DNA of 64,000 bases from Prosapia bicincta (GCA_036971475.1 JBAIZL010000005.1:177298886-177362885); one strand, 5' to 3'; shown: positions 35,712-51,214, counted from the stretch's first letter. The notes: generated by a model not told the origin, from the sequence alone. Made by a program: numbers and translations.

Positions 35712-37841
35712 AATACCACTGTGCTCTACACTACACAAAAATAAATACATAGAAATTAAGATGGCGTCATTTTAAATCGAACAGTGAAATGGAAGCAAAA
35801 TAAACAATAGCCGCTCCTCCTGTAGCGGCCTGAAGAGTCAGAAAGCCTTCAAAGGTAATGATATTCACTGTTCTTACTCTCCCACACATATAGATACGTG
35901 ACTGACATATCGATCTACCTTACGGAATATTTCTTATTATTTATGTTATTATATATGTATTTAATTATATTTCATCAGTAAAAACAATTCAGTATTATAT
36001 TAAGAGTTCAGTTAAAACCTTTTAATGTATGAACTATTCGTATTTTTAAAATTTTGTTGTAAATATATTTATCTTGAACCAAAAGTTTCAGAATAGCTAA
36101 TTTTGTTGAACATTTTGTAAGATCTCATAATACATATTCAACCTATAACGATGTACGTACTAACATCCAGTACTGATATATGATCTTTATTATCTTTATA
36201 TAGTGTGGAATTCATCTTATAGATCTTCGTATTAAATTAAACGAAACGAAGAAAAATTAAAGAGTAAAACACTTAAGCCACCCACCAATTATTTACTTAA
36301 ATTACGATACTTAAATTCATTAATTATTTGATGTTTATTATTTTTTATGTCAGAGTACTTTAAGGTTATACCAGTATTTTTCTAAACATGAAGTAACAAT
36401 AGGCCTACTATAAATTAACGAAATACAGTACTATACAATTTTAATGAAAGCTTCATTTACAAACTTTTCCGTCATTTAGAAAGCTTTATTTAGGAGTTTA
36501 GTAAAAATACACATGACTATAATTGTATATTGTAAAGTTTCAGAAAAAGCACTGTGCCCTCAGGCTCAGGCCGATCGGTCTAATACCCCCCACCCCCCGT
36601 ACCGCCCCGTCCCGTCCCGGTGGCATGGTAATTAAACACATATTGGACTTCAAAGTGAAAACATATTTTATTGGTTCGCAAAAATTGTAGTTTCACTGTA
36701 GGAGAATAAATAATAAAGAACAATTGTGCATTGCATGAAATAAGTTTAAGAATTCTATTGTATATACTTTGATTACATTATATTAACTATAATGTTTAGC
36801 TAATGCAGCTACTTTCTTAGTAAAATTGTTTCGAGTTTGGTACTATTTTTCTTTATTTTCATTCTACTTTCAATGAGACTACAATATTATCGTAATTGTT
36901 GGGAACAATACAATAAGTTTTCAATTCATGTATATTTAAGCACCCGAATTAAGTATTAAATAAATGAGAAAATGGTTGTCATCCAGTCAAAGATGTTTAT
37001 TTTAATAATGCAACTTTTCGCAACTAGTTCGTTGTCCTTATCGGACCTGTTGTGCTATAAAAACAAAATCCTTACATTTAACATTTAAATGTGTAATGTG
37101 AATTCTCCTTCACATTATAGAGCCATAATGTCAAACCCCCTACACTTCACTAAGAACCTCCTTTGACGTATAGCTCATAAGCTTTACATAGGCTTTACAT
37201 AGGCTTTACATAGGCCTACTATCCTTTATTGTTTAAACTATAAAAATCCTGATTGTAATGTTCAAGAATGTTACGTGTTACAAAATGATACTTGGTGATA
37301 TATTAATTATGTCGTAAACAGAAACATAATCTTATCAGAAAAAACAACCACTTGAGAAAGTTAATATCCGAGAATCATTATCATTTACAGAGCCTGTGTT
37401 CGACTCGTGTTCGCAAATTTGCAATGACTCAGAGCTAATAAATAATGAACAGTTGACAACTGCCTTCATTTCGGCTGTTAACAAATTCTAAATTCAGGAG
37501 TACCTTGGCAACACGATTTTATGTAACTCTCTGACCATTCACTAATTTCTGTTTGAAGTAAAACGTAGAATGTTCTCAAACATCAAAATATCCGCAACAA
37601 TGATAAATGTAGACCTAATAATAACTTTTAACTAATGACTGAAACCAATAACACGAATGTTTCTCTTGAAATATTTATTCATCATTACAACTGATTAAAA
37701 TATTACTAAAACTATTCTTTAAACATCTGTAGGTAGCATGACAACATTTTAGACACAAATTTTAAAATTTTAAATTTACAGGTTTTAGAGTCCCTCGCTT
37801 GATTCCGGTTGAGGGCAGGTGTACCTCAAGCGTCTCTAATG
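35712..37841. other. AT-rich intergenic DNA with a C-rich tract and a hammerhead-like relic
   Basis: A C-rich run at ~36580-36620 could form a G-quadruplex on the minus strand. At 37010-37050 (minus) CCGATAAGGA, stem CAAC-GAACTA-GTTG, C, GAAAAGTTGCA repeats the hammerhead-like order. A 12-bp GGCTTTACATA motif is tandemly repeated at 37180-37215. Confidence 0.45.
36577..36620 (-). other. Potential G-quadruplex tract
   Basis: The minus strand has GGGACGGGACGGGGCGG, then GGGGGGTGGGGGG: more than four G-runs of three or more with short loops. The tract is isolated in AT-rich DNA with no gene beside it. Confidence 0.5.
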
Positions 37842-38204
37842 CAGCGTTTCTCAACCTTTTTCATTTCACGTACCCCTAAAATAGTTGTTTCATTAAAAAG
37901 TACCCCCTATTCCTCGATGTGGAGGGGGAATTACTATTGGCACTATTGGTTTTATTAAATTTAGTAATATCCATTCTCAATTTTTTTAAATAAGAATTGG
38001 TTTTGATTTTTACTTGTGTTAGAAGGTACTAAGTAATCACAACAAACAAAAAACCCTAAGTTTATTTATAAGTCACAAAACAATACTTAATTAAACTTGA
38101 ATACATATTACTCCAACAAAATCTGAAAGTAAAAGAACGTTTTGTATTGTAAGTGAAAAATTAAATTTCATGGACCTTTGTGAACATTACTTATTTTTTC
38201 CTAA

Positions 38205-40000
<1,796 letters not shown>

Positions 40001-40299
40001 AGCGCTCTCTCATATGAAGGCGATTGTAAATCAGATTGGTTTGAACTGCTACTTGCTGCATCATACCGATCGTCTGTAATTTCTTTAAATTCCTGCAATT
40101 GTATTGTTCAGCTAAATCAGGAACAGCCTATATGTTCCCCGCCGCTATTTTATTATGTGCTTTTAGTCGCACACAAACATACAAGCTCCACGCAATTTCC
40201 GATCAACAACACATCAACTATCTTGTCAACTACTAATGTGACCTCGTATTTGTTTGAAATCTAAAGTGTGAAATATTGAAGTCCGCCACTACTGGTATT

Positions 40300-40575
40300 A
40301 TTTTCGCACATCTTCAATGCCTTCTACGTACACCCTTGGGGTTACGCGTACACCCCCAAGCTTATACGTACCCCCACAGACTTCTAGGTACCCCATAGGC
40401 TTCTACTTATACCTGAGAGTACGCGTACCCCCCACAGGCTTATACGTACTCCTGGGGGTACGCGTACATCCCAGAGGCTTCTACTTATCCCTAAAGGTAC
40501 ACGTTCGCCCCAGAGACGTCTACGTACCTCTGGGGGTACGCGAACTCCCCGCAGGCTTCTACGTACCCTCATGTT
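40300..40575. repeat. Degenerate subterminal repeats of the hAT element
   Basis: About ten degenerate units of ~25-30 bp combining GGGGGTACGCGTAC and AGGCTTCTACGTACC in both orientations. Such arrays are probable transposase-binding sites in this hAT group. Confidence 0.6.
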
Positions 40576-40597
40576 AAGAGACTTTGAACATGCGCTG

Positions 40598-42214
40598 CCA
40601 TAATTTTCCCTTATTTCTATTCGATGATCTTTTTAATTTTGTAATAAAATACCACTTGCATAGCCTTGCATCTGATTCAGGGAATTATTAAATATTTAGC
40701 AAGCCTAGGTTACATTATTAATTTGACATTCGTTAAAATAAATATGCCCGCATACTGTTACCGTTAAATATAGAATCACTTTAAGGCATGCTTCTAATTA
40801 GTAAACTCTTACCAGTGTGTCTTACATGTCCACAAAGCGCCGTAAGTTAAAATACCTAACCTAAGCTAAACGAAACCGATCCTAAGCAACAGAAAAGAAT
40901 ATATAATTATCACATCCCAAATTGTTCATAGTTTTTGAAGGACCAGTTAAGCCCCTCATGTAATAAATACAGACTTTTGTCACTGAAATTAAAGTAGCCA
41001 TTCGTTGGAACTCAACTATTATTTTCAAAACGAAATTATAAACGTCATAATCAATAAACAATACCTAGTAATTATCGGCTTCTCAGCCATTAACGAGTTT
41101 GCAAAAAAATTAATTAAACTAGGTGAAATAGGAAGTCATCAGATCTTTGTGAAAAATTAAATGTAGTGTTGTAACCCCATAAATAATAAACAAAAACCAG
41201 AATAGCCTCTGTTACAACACATTAAACTTTATAAACTCAAGGATTTTTCAAGAACTGTGTTTTATGACATTATAATGCAGCTAGAAAATAGCAGTTTATA
41301 ATAGATTATAGAAAAAAATAATAATTAAGTTTGTTAACGTAGGCTAACCAGTTAACAAATCGTTCCTGAAGACTTTGTACATCCCAGGTATAGTTTTAAG
41401 TTGCAAAATCAATGACGTCTACGTAGCTAATAATTAGGTTAGAAATATCTAGCCCTAATTTGCAGATACTTTACATGTATTTTATTTCATTAATGTTCAC
41501 AAATTTATATTTTACAAGTATACAGCGTAGAAAGTTTATAATTAGGTGTCATTTATTAACATCCTTCCAATGTTATATTCAGAAATACAGTATATTTACT
41601 ATTATGTGATAATGCTATCTATGTAACTCATTAGGCCACAATATTACATTCAATTTCCAAAGATATCGAAGTACTTAACCGAAGTAGCAATAAAACAATA
41701 AAAATGACTAATTTTGTATCTGGTATTAAAAATCCCCGCAATAATTTCTAATCCATTAGACGTGACGTAATCGTACAGATATGAAAATAATGTATGTTTT
41801 GAAATAGTTTATCTGATGAAAACTTCAATCACAACTATCAAACATTATTTCAACTGTTTAATATGATGGGCGAGGGAGATAATATCTAAAAAAATCTTCT
41901 ACAATAAATTATGTGAGGGCAAAGATGAATATAAATATATATTTTTTTTTTACTTTCTCACAAATTGCAAGACTTATCACTCTTAAGTAATAAAATCTCA
42001 CCCCATGCATTGAAAGAGGATTTTAAAAATTGTATTCAACCATTTATATCCCCTTTAACAATCTTAATTCACAAAAAAAAGCATTGCCATAATATCGTTC
42101 CAACATTCCTTTATATAATATGATATGTTAACAATAACCATCATCTTGAGAGTGCTGATAGCAGATGTAGTAGTGAGTCCGTTGGTGACTGAATTGGATA
42201 TTAGAGAACTCATA
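40598..42214. other. AT-rich intergenic DNA
   Basis: No coding or structured feature recognised. Confidence 0.4.
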
Positions 42215-44335
42215 TTGCTTGGTTAATAGCACAATCACCTTGGTTAATAGGTAACTCACATTGGTTATTAGCACACTCACCTTGGTTAGGCCCTAATAGC
42301 ACACTCACCTTGGTTAGAAGCACAATCACCTTGGTTAATAGCAAACTCGCTTTGATTATTAGCACACACCTTGGTTATTAACAAACTCACCTTGGTTAAT
42401 AGCACACTCACCTCGGTTATTAGCAAACTCACTTTGGTTAATAGTACAAACACCTTGGTTATTAGCACACTCACCTTGGTTATTAGCACACTCACCTTGG
42501 TTATTAGCAAACTCACTTTGGTTAATAGTCCAAACACCTTGGTTAATAGCACACTCACCTTGGTTAGAAGCACAATCATATTGGTTAAAAGCAAACTCGC
42601 CTTGATTATTAGCACACTCACATTGGTTATTAGCAAACTCACCTTGGTTAATAGCACACTCACCTTGGTTAATAGCACACTCACCTTGGTTATTAGCACA
42701 CTCACCTTGGTTATTAGCACACTCACGTTGGTTAATAGCACACTCACTTTGGTTAATAGGACACTCAACGTGGTTAATAGCACACTCACCTTGATTATTA
42801 ACAAACTCACCTTGGTTATTAGCACACTCACCTTGGTTATTAGCACACTCACCTTGGTTATTAGCAAACTCACTTTGGTTAATAGTACAAACACCTTGGT
42901 TAATAGCACACTCACTTTGGTTAGAAGCACAATCATATTGGTTAATAGCAAACTCACTTTGGTTAATAGCACGCTCACCTTGGTTAATAGCAAACTCACC
43001 TTGGTTAATAGCACAAACAACTTGGTTAATAGTACACTCACCTTGGTTAATAGCACGCTCACCTTGGTTAATAGCACACTCACCTTTGTTAATAGCATAC
43101 TCACCTTGGTTAATAGCAAACTCACATTGATTCATGACACACTCACCTTGGTTAATACAAACTCACTTTGGTTAATAGCACAAACACCTTAGTTAATAAC
43201 ACAATCACCTTGGTTAATAGCACAAACACCTTGGTTAATAGCACACTCACATTGATTCATAAAACACTCACCTTGGTTATTAGCAAACTCACTTTGGTTA
43301 ATAGCACAAACACCTTAGTTAATAGCACATTCACCTCGGTTAATAGCCTACTCACATTGTTTAATAGCCCAATCATCTTGATTAATAGCACATTCACCTT
43401 TATTAAGAGCACACTCACCTTAGTTAATAGAACACTCACCTTGGTCAAAAGCAAACTCACTTTGGTTAATAGCACAAACACCTTAGTTAATAGCACATTC
43501 ACCTCGGTTAATAGCCTACTCACATTGTTTAATAGCCCAATCATCTTGATTAATAGCACATTCACCTTTATTAAGAGCACACTCACCTTAGTTAATAGAA
43601 CACTCACCTTGGTCAAAAGCAAACTCACTTTGGTTAATAGCACAAACACCTTAGTTAATAGCACATTCACCTCGGTTAATAGCCTACTCACATTGTTTAA
43701 TAGCCCAATCATCTTGATTAATAGCACATTCACCTTTATTAAGAGCACACTCACCTTAGTTAATAGAACACTCACCTTGGTCAAAAGCAAACTGACTTTG
43801 ATTAATAGCACATTCACCTCGGTTAATAGCCTACTCACATTGTTTAATAGCCCAATCATCTTGATTAATAGCACATTCACCTTTATTAAGAGCACACTCA
43901 CCTTAGTTAATAGAACACTCACCTTGGTCAAAAGCAAACTGACTTTGATTAATAGCACACTCACCTTGGTTAATAGCAAACTAACCTTGGTTAATAGCAC
44001 ACTCACCTTGGTTAATAGCACACTCACCTTGGTTAATAGCACAAGCACCTTGGTTAATAGCACACTCACCTTAGTTAATAGAACACTCACCTTAGTCAAA
44101 AGCAAACTCACTTTGATTAATAGCATACTCACCTTTGTTACTCACCTTAGTTAACAGCACACTCACCTTTGTCAATTTACTATGGGTCATTCTTAATAGT
44201 ACACTCACCTTGGATATTATTTGAAGGTACGTCGTTAATAGCATACTCACCTTGGATAACATCACTTGGTACTTGGTTAATAGCACACTTATCTTGGATA
44301 ATATCACACGGACTTTGAATAATAGTACGGGTAGT
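42215..44335. repeat. 21-bp minisatellite (~100 units) with a 168-bp higher-order repeat
   Basis: Unit TTGGTTAATAGCACACTCACC with many variants. From ~43,275 to 43,940 an eight-unit block (168 bp) is repeated three times, then once more lacking one unit (147 bp). The period is seven codons and lacks stops, so frames of 250-330 codons stay open on both strands, coding LTLVNST-type or LLTKVSV-type heptads. I regard these as artefacts. The right edge (44150-44335) is diverged. Confidence 0.95.
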
Positions 44336-45850
44336 TGTTGATTTTATTATCAGTTAACCAAACCTACTGTAGCATTGTGGCATCGAATTCCAAAAACACT
44401 AGATTTCCAAGTAGCGAATAACACCAGACATTTTCCAAGTTATTTCCAAGGGTACATGCAAATTGCTCCTTCCGAATGCATTAGGTTGCAGATATGATTT
44501 GGCGATTGTCTGGCCATTGACGTTTAGATTGGAGCGAGAACCAGATGACCTAAGAGTGGACTGACGATACAAATCTTGGCATTAGTTCTCATGTTTGTGG
44601 TTACTTTATAGGCGCAGCCAGAAAAAACGGTAAATAAACCCAATGGATAGTTAGCTCCGTAGAAGGCACCGGATTCAACACCTGATCAGAGTTATTACAA
44701 TATGTTAGATCCAAGGACTATGTTGTAGCTACTTTCATTGTACAAGGCCACTTCTTAATACATACACAAACTGTTGATATCTAACATGGAGTAATCCAGA
44801 GGTAGTGCAGACACCAACACCAACACTAAAGCTCGTGGCTGATAGAGTGGACGTGGAGGAAACCAAAGGACGACGCACAGACGGACCTAACCTCAGTCTA
44901 CCGAATTAACTTTATATAAATATACAGTATAATATAACGTTCGCATTCAAAGTTTACTCTGTAATTTTCATCTTAACTTGACTTTTCAACTGACGATATA
45001 TATTTATCTTAGCAACAGTTAAATTTAAAACAGTGAAATAAATTTGACGAATTTCACTTTGAAAAGAGAAATCTAGAACAAATTGCGTTTGAAAAAGAAC
45101 GAAATATAAATTAAAGTGTGAGTTTCGGTGCTATTTAAAATGAAAGTGATTCTTTCCCGAATCACGTCAAGTCACTAGGCCAAGGTCGAAAAACGCGACA
45201 AATCTGCCGGCAAACGTCAACGGGCGCGACGCTGTGATGAGCGGGTCAGCTATTTGCAGTTCGAAGGTTTCCCAGATGTAGGGTAATGGCTTCTGGGTTG
45301 GCAGCCAATTCAGTCATGATTAGCAAATATTAATTCTCCGCATTCTACGCTACTGTTTTGCCTTACTAAGACGACATTTCAAACTGAATTTTCCAAAAAT
45401 TGGAAATATAAAAATTAAAATTTTTTAACCTGTATATTTTACCGATATTTATCTCAAGAAAACGGCAGGTGTAATTAGGTATGGCTAAAGAAATGACTCA
45501 AGTATTATGAGGCGCTAGGTACAATTATGACCTCATATGGACCTCCTCTTACTTTAAAGGAGTTGTCTGACCGATACTCGATACAGAAGAGCAATCAGTC
45601 GACCAAAACATCAACAGTAATTGATTGCGTAATACATTTTCCTAATGCACAGTTTTGGTAGATTGACTTTGTGGAAGTAATTGAAATAAAATAATTTCTG
45701 TATTAGTTTTTTACAAAGATGTTCAGGTGTACGAAGGCATGCTTTGTATTATATGAAGAGCTGGACAATAAGGAACCTTTCAAGAGGTCATTATGAAATG
45801 CTTGCTTTTTCTGACAGTTCTGAGTTTTGTCTGTAAGCATAAAAAATAGT
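44336..45850. other. Unique intergenic DNA
   Basis: Includes a GC-richer, CpG-containing patch at 45175-45320. No protein motif was found in any frame. Confidence 0.4.
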
Positions 45851-46225
45851 ACAGTGACCCCTCTTTATTCGCGGGGGTTATGGTCCTCGAACTTACCGCG
45901 AATAATGAAACCAACTGTATATGGAAAGGAGAGGGTTATATTTCACATAAAAAATGTTGGGATTAATTACAGAAGATTATACTGTAAACTCATAATACAG
46001 TATGGTATATTTACGTACTATTTAATAACAAATATTTTTACTGTTTAGTTTTACGTACTCCTTCAATCAGAAAACAAGCAATATATATATATTAAATATG
46101 CGCACTCATATGTACAGACATAAGCATTTTTCCTTGTGAAACACTATCCACCAAATTTTTAAACAAATAATCTTTTAAACATTTGCATTTTTAAAAACTT
46201 ATTTTACTTTTTGCACAATTTTGTT

Positions 46226-47775
46226 TTATTTCTTTACACGCTTCTTTATATAGCGATGTGCTTCTTCCACCTCTCGATTAAATTTTAATGTCCATTTTAA
46301 AGAGGGATCAATTTCAGTAACGGGTGCTGCTGTTTCCCTAAACATACACTTCAACGACAGATTTGAATGTCAACTTCGGCGACACATTTTTTACGGTTTC
46401 TTCGTCTTCGTTATCCGAGGTAGGCACAGGTTCTGTTGTTAGTTCTTCCAGATCTTCTTCGTTATCCGAGGTAGGCACAGGTTCTGTTGTTAGTTCTTCC
46501 AGATCTTCTTCGTTATCCGAGGTAGGCACAGGTTCGGTTGTTGGTTCTTCCAGATCTTCTTCGTTATCCGAGGTAGGCACAGGTTCTGTTGTTAGTTCTT
46601 CCAAATCTTCTTCGTTATCCGAGGTAGGCACAGGTTCTGTTGTTAGTTCTTCCAGATCTTCTTCGTTATCCGAGGTAGGCACAGGTTCTGTTGTTGGTTC
46701 TTCCAGATCTTCTTCGTTATCCGAGGTAGGCACAGGTTCTGTTGTTAGTTCTTCCAGATCTTCTTCGTTATCCGAGGTAGGCACAGGTTCTGTTGTTAGT
46801 TCTTCCAGATCTTCTTCGTTATCCGAGGTAGGCACAGGTTCTGTTGTTGGTTCTTCCAGATCTTCTTCGTTATCCGAGGTAGGCACAGGTTCTGTTGTTA
46901 GTTCTTCCAGATCTTCTTCGTTATCCGAGGTAGGCACAGGTTCTGTTGTTAGTTCTTCCAGATCTTCTTCGTTATCCGAGGTAGGCACAGGTTCTGTTGT
47001 TAGTTCTTCCAGATCTTCTTCGTTATCCGAGGTAGGCACAGGTTCTGTTGTTGGTTCTTCCAGATCTTCTTCGTTATCCGAGGTAGGCACAGGCTCTGTT
47101 GTTAGTTCTTCCAGATCTTCTTCGTTATCCGAGGTAGGCACAGGTTCGGTTGTTGGTTCTTCCAGATCTTCTTCTTTATCCGAGGTAGGCACAGGTTCGG
47201 TTGTTGGTTCTTCCAGATCTTCTTCGTTATCCGAGGTAGGCACAGGTTCTGTTGTTAGTTCTTCCAGATCTTCTTCGTTATCCGAGGTAGGCACAGGTTC
47301 TGTTGTTAGTTCTTCCAGATCTTCTTCGTTATCCGAGGTAGGCACAGGTTCTGTTGTTGGTTCTTCCAGATCTTCTTCGTTATCCGAGGTAGGCACAGGT
47401 TCTGTTGTTAGTTCTTCCAGATCTTCTTCGTTATCCGAGGTAGGCACAGGTTCGGTTGTTGGTTCTTCCAGATCTTCTTCGTTATCCGAGGTAGGCACAG
47501 GTTCGGTTGTTGGTTCTTCCAGATCTTCTTCGTTATCCGAGGTAGGCACAGGTTCTGTTGTTAGTTCTTCCAGATCTTCTTCGTTATCCGAGGTAGGCAC
47601 AGGTTCTGTTGTTAGTTCTTCCAGATCTTCTTCGTTATCCGAGGTTCTGTTGTTAGTTTTTCCAATATCTTTCTCCGTAAAACTTTGGTTCGGACTTTTC
47701 AAAAGATTATTAAGATCTTCCCTATTAATGTATTTAAATCCTTCATCGTTAATTCCATGTGCTATTGAGACAGTC
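46226..47775 (-). pseudogene. Tigger transposase C-terminus with 24 x 17-residue acidic repeat
   Basis: The frame begins after a stop at ~47780 with VSIAHGINDEGFKYINREDL, NNLLKSPNQSFTEKD, matching the segment after the DDE domain of Tigger transposases (GF...DVEELLxSHxExLTxEDL). Then come 24 tandem copies of TSDNEEDLEELTTEPVP (Leu form 15, Pro form 9, one with Lys for Asn), then TSDNEDEETVKNVSPKLTFK. A single-base frameshift near 46345 separates SVVEV from the normal end FRETAAPVTEIDPSLKWTLK, FNREVEEAHRYIKKR (stop at 46226). The last part is the usual Tigger C-terminus (DPNxExSLKxxRxxEEALxxYRE). No ATG exists in frame, so it is not an independent gene unless spliced to something else. Confidence 0.78.
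46422..47645. repeat. 51-bp minisatellite inside the Tigger coding region, 24 units
   Basis: Near-identical units that differ mainly at one Leu/Pro codon (TTAG/TTGG) and at third positions (TCTGTT/TCGGTT). No unit carries a frameshift or stop. Confidence 0.95.
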
Positions 47776-48138
47776 CGCTATTACTACAGCACAGTAGAAC
47801 AGTCAAACGATCCTTTGCCGTCTTAAATCCCGAGCAGATTTCTCCTCCTTAAATAAGAAAATTCGTTAAGGCATTATTTTCCAAAACAGTCCATTCTCAT
47901 TCTTATAAATAAGAAATGCCTAACTTTTGAGTAGTAGGCCTAGTAGTGTAGTATATAACGGACGTTTGGAGAATAATCAGATTTCTTTATGATAAATAGC
48001 TACAGTTCTGGACGAGAATACATTATTCTACAACCAGCGCTGTAAATACACTAACATTCTTGTATTTTTAAAAAAATACTATACATATTAGCGGGATATC
48101 CTATAATTTTGCCAACCGCGAATAGCAACGGAGTACTA

Positions 48139-50439
48139 CATTTCAAAATAATTGATTGTTTTTTTCAAAATTTAAAGAATTATAGCACTAAAAGAAGAAA
48201 CTGCATATAGAGTCTTTTAGATGTTAATTAAAGTAAAATTATAAAACATAAAATTAAATCATAGGCAATAAAATCAGCACGATAACTTTAAACACTAGAC
48301 TAGATTTTACTCGTAAAGCCTACAACAGAAATAAATTACAGAACATATCTGAGGACATAAGGTACCTCATTAAGCCATAGCCTGTGATTAGGCTCTCATC
48401 AAAATAATACACGTCGTGATGAGGCTGTCATAGAACTTCCCTTAGACTTACACAAAGGTCACTCCGAACTTTCTGATTTCGGGACACATACCACCAATAC
48501 ATGCTCTATGTACGCAGGCCATAGAGTACCTCCGTTCAATGTAATTACTTTACGACGTAAAACACTTGTTGTCTTGGGTTAATTTCCCTAATCAGTTTAA
48601 CAGAAACAATGTTTTAGAAACAATGTATTCACCGCAGGGCCACAGTGAGGTAGGTTTGGTGGTTATAAGGAGCATAAGGTTTATTTTTTTATTGGTAAAA
48701 AACCTACTTTAAACTCGACAGTTATATAAAAACTTGTAACTCCCCGGATTTTTGTAAATGGGCTAGTGGTGTAAATTGACTTATTTAAACTACTTTAATT
48801 GCCTTTATCCACTTGTACTTACAACTCTCGCCGGGTCAATTGTTTGTCTAAACAATTGTATTTAACTATTAACTCAGGCAGACTGGCTATCTGTTTAATA
48901 GCTCTAACAAAGACAGGTTACAATAAATTTTCGTTTATGTTTATAAAAGAGATTTAATTTTATATTTAAGATATTACATTTTTATTACAATTTGCTTATT
49001 GCTCTTTTTTACTTAACAAATTAAAATATTTGAGTTTAATCTTTGGAAAATAATCTCTGACAAAGCTAGGTTTAATGCATTCTGGTATTTTGTATTTACT
49101 AATTTTATTGAAACCAAAAATATTTAAAAAATTAAATTTAAAACATACCTTTGGCAATTACAGTCACGTGGCTTTGTTAAAACATTTAATAATTAATTAC
49201 ACTAGTTCACTTTTAAATTTTAAAACAACAAACTAAACGTAACAAAGCCACTAAAAAATTATCCCGTTTGTAATTAATTTAGACAATTACATCATTTAAA
49301 GTTTTATAAAAATTTTTACCATTGCTAGCCCATCTTGCTCCTCCCTCTGAGCCGTGTTGCGAGAGGGTGCTTTACGCTGGTTCCCACAGAAACTTGACAC
49401 GTGAATTCGGAAATGCCCACTCCATTGTGCATTCAGAAACTTTGTGAGAATTTCCTGCTAGCTCTGTCGATGAAACACCTTCAAAAAAAACCTGCCAGTT
49501 TGTTTACATTTTTCAATTACTGGAACGGCCCTCAAGGACTAGTAGATAGTGTGATGGCTGCTGGCTGCAGTCTTTTCTACAAAAATCGAAGTCTTTAATC
49601 TGAGGATCCACCTTGGTTACGAAGTTGGATAGAGGTCTTATTGCACTACTTGGACCGAACCAGAGGATTATTCTGACGATGCGTAAAACCTTCCGTTCTT
49701 CTTCGTTAGTTCTAAAGCGTAGACGAAACCCTAGTTACTAGTTGGAGGCTCGTCTCGTCACAGAGGTGGGCCGATTAGCAGTCAATGTCTTACTATAACT
49801 GCTTATTACTAGTACTTCGGGTTTTGGCATCAAACCCCTCTTGGGTTGAGCAACAAAGAGTTTTAGGTTGGGTATATGGAGAAAGAGGATTCGTTCGACA
49901 CGGATGGTTCTCTACCGTTTGTCAAGAACCATCCTGGGCCAGATAAGCCAGCTCCAACACCACTCGCATCATCTGATACTTTGAACGTCTAAATTTAACT
50001 TGTTTCTGTATGTTCGCTGCACAGCAATAACTGACCTAGTTTTGGCGAAACATAAAGCGAAAAGATTGCTGATCTCTAAGTAATGCCATACTCATCCTAT
50101 AGAGTAGCTGTGCATGTGTCGCCAATTGGTTCATGGCAAACACGAACACTAACTCAGGTCCGTGTTACCTTGATATTCTTCAGCCTCAGTTAATTTAGAA
50201 ATGGACTTGGAAATCCTATCAGGATTGTTTATGGGCGATCTTAGGAAGTAATTAACATTACTGAAGTTAATCCTTGTGGGAAAAATCTATGGTTTTGTGT
50301 CATCGCAAATGAAGTATAGGCAGGATTGTTATTAATATGTAGGATTAGAGTGGGGACATCAAACCCTGGTGAGGCGTATAAGGTAGGATCATATGTCCAG
50401 GTCACTTGCAAGAAGCAAAACCTCTCTAAATCGAATTCA
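48139..50439. other. Unique intergenic DNA
   Basis: Stretches of moderate GC at 49320-49600 and 49600-50400 have only short open frames without family signatures. Confidence 0.4.
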
Positions 50440-51214
50440 TATAGATTTGTCTACACTAATATGTGACGTCACAAAAATAGGTGTCGGTATGTCACAGAAT
50501 AAGTTTCGCTATGTCAAAGAATACTGTCGTCACCGAATAGTGTCGTTGTCACCGAATAATGTCGTCATGTTACCGAATATGGGTTTTTATGTTACAGGTG
50601 TCATTGTCACCGAATAAAGACATTATACCACCGAATTGGTGTAGTTACGAGACCAAATAGAGTTGGTACGTCATTAAACAGGAGTCGTTATTTCATCGAA
50701 TAGGTGTCGTTATGCCACCAAACTGGTCTCCTTATGTAACATAACGGGTGTCGTTATATCATCGAATAGGTATCTCTATGTTACCGAATGCGTTTCGCCA
50801 AATGTAAGTCGTTATGTCACCGAATAGTGTTATTATTTCATCGAATAGGTGTCGTTATGCCACCAAACTGATCTCCTTATGTAACATAACGGGTGTCGTT
50901 ATATCATCGAATAGGTATCTCTATGTTACCGAATGCGTTCCGCCAAATGTAAGTCATTATGTCACCGAATAGTGTTCTTATGTCACCGATTTGGTGTCTT
51001 TACGTGAACGAATAGTCTATTTATATCACCTAACTGGTGTCATATGTCACCAAATAGGTGTCATTATGTTGCCGAATTAGTGTTGCAGAATATATGTCGT
51101 TATGTTACCGAATAGCGTTGTTATGTCATCGAATAGTGTAGTTATGTCATCGAATAGTGTAGTTATGTCGGCGATGAGTGTTGTTATGTTACCGAATAGT
51201 GTTGTTATGTCATC

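Larger units (their letters stand above)
45851..48138 (-). mobile_element. Tigger-type DNA transposon relic
   Basis: Next to TA (45849-45850) stands CAGTGACCCCTCTTTATTCG followed by CGGGGG and, 40 bp on, CCGCGAATAATG: a classic Tigger end. The opposite end is degenerate (CCGCGAATAGCAACGGAGTA, to ~48138). Between them only the C-terminal part of a transposase remains on the minus strand, with its acidic tail expanded into a minisatellite. The DNA-binding and DDE regions are deleted. Confidence 0.75.

Noticed and set aside
35376..35750. 120-codon frames on both strands (HKTTI and FVNGC repeats)
   Set aside because: 15-bp minisatellite artefact for the same reason.
42286..44154. Open frames of 250-330 codons on both strands with heptad-like LTLVNST or LLTKVSV repeats
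   Set aside because: The 21-bp period is a multiple of three without stops, so all such frames stay open by arithmetic. Simultaneous opening on both strands and in several frames argues against a protein.
46363..47826. 487-codon plus-strand Ser-rich frame opposite the Tigger repeat
   Set aside because: The minus strand has Tigger homology on both sides of the repeat. The plus frame is its shadow, kept open by the 51-bp period.
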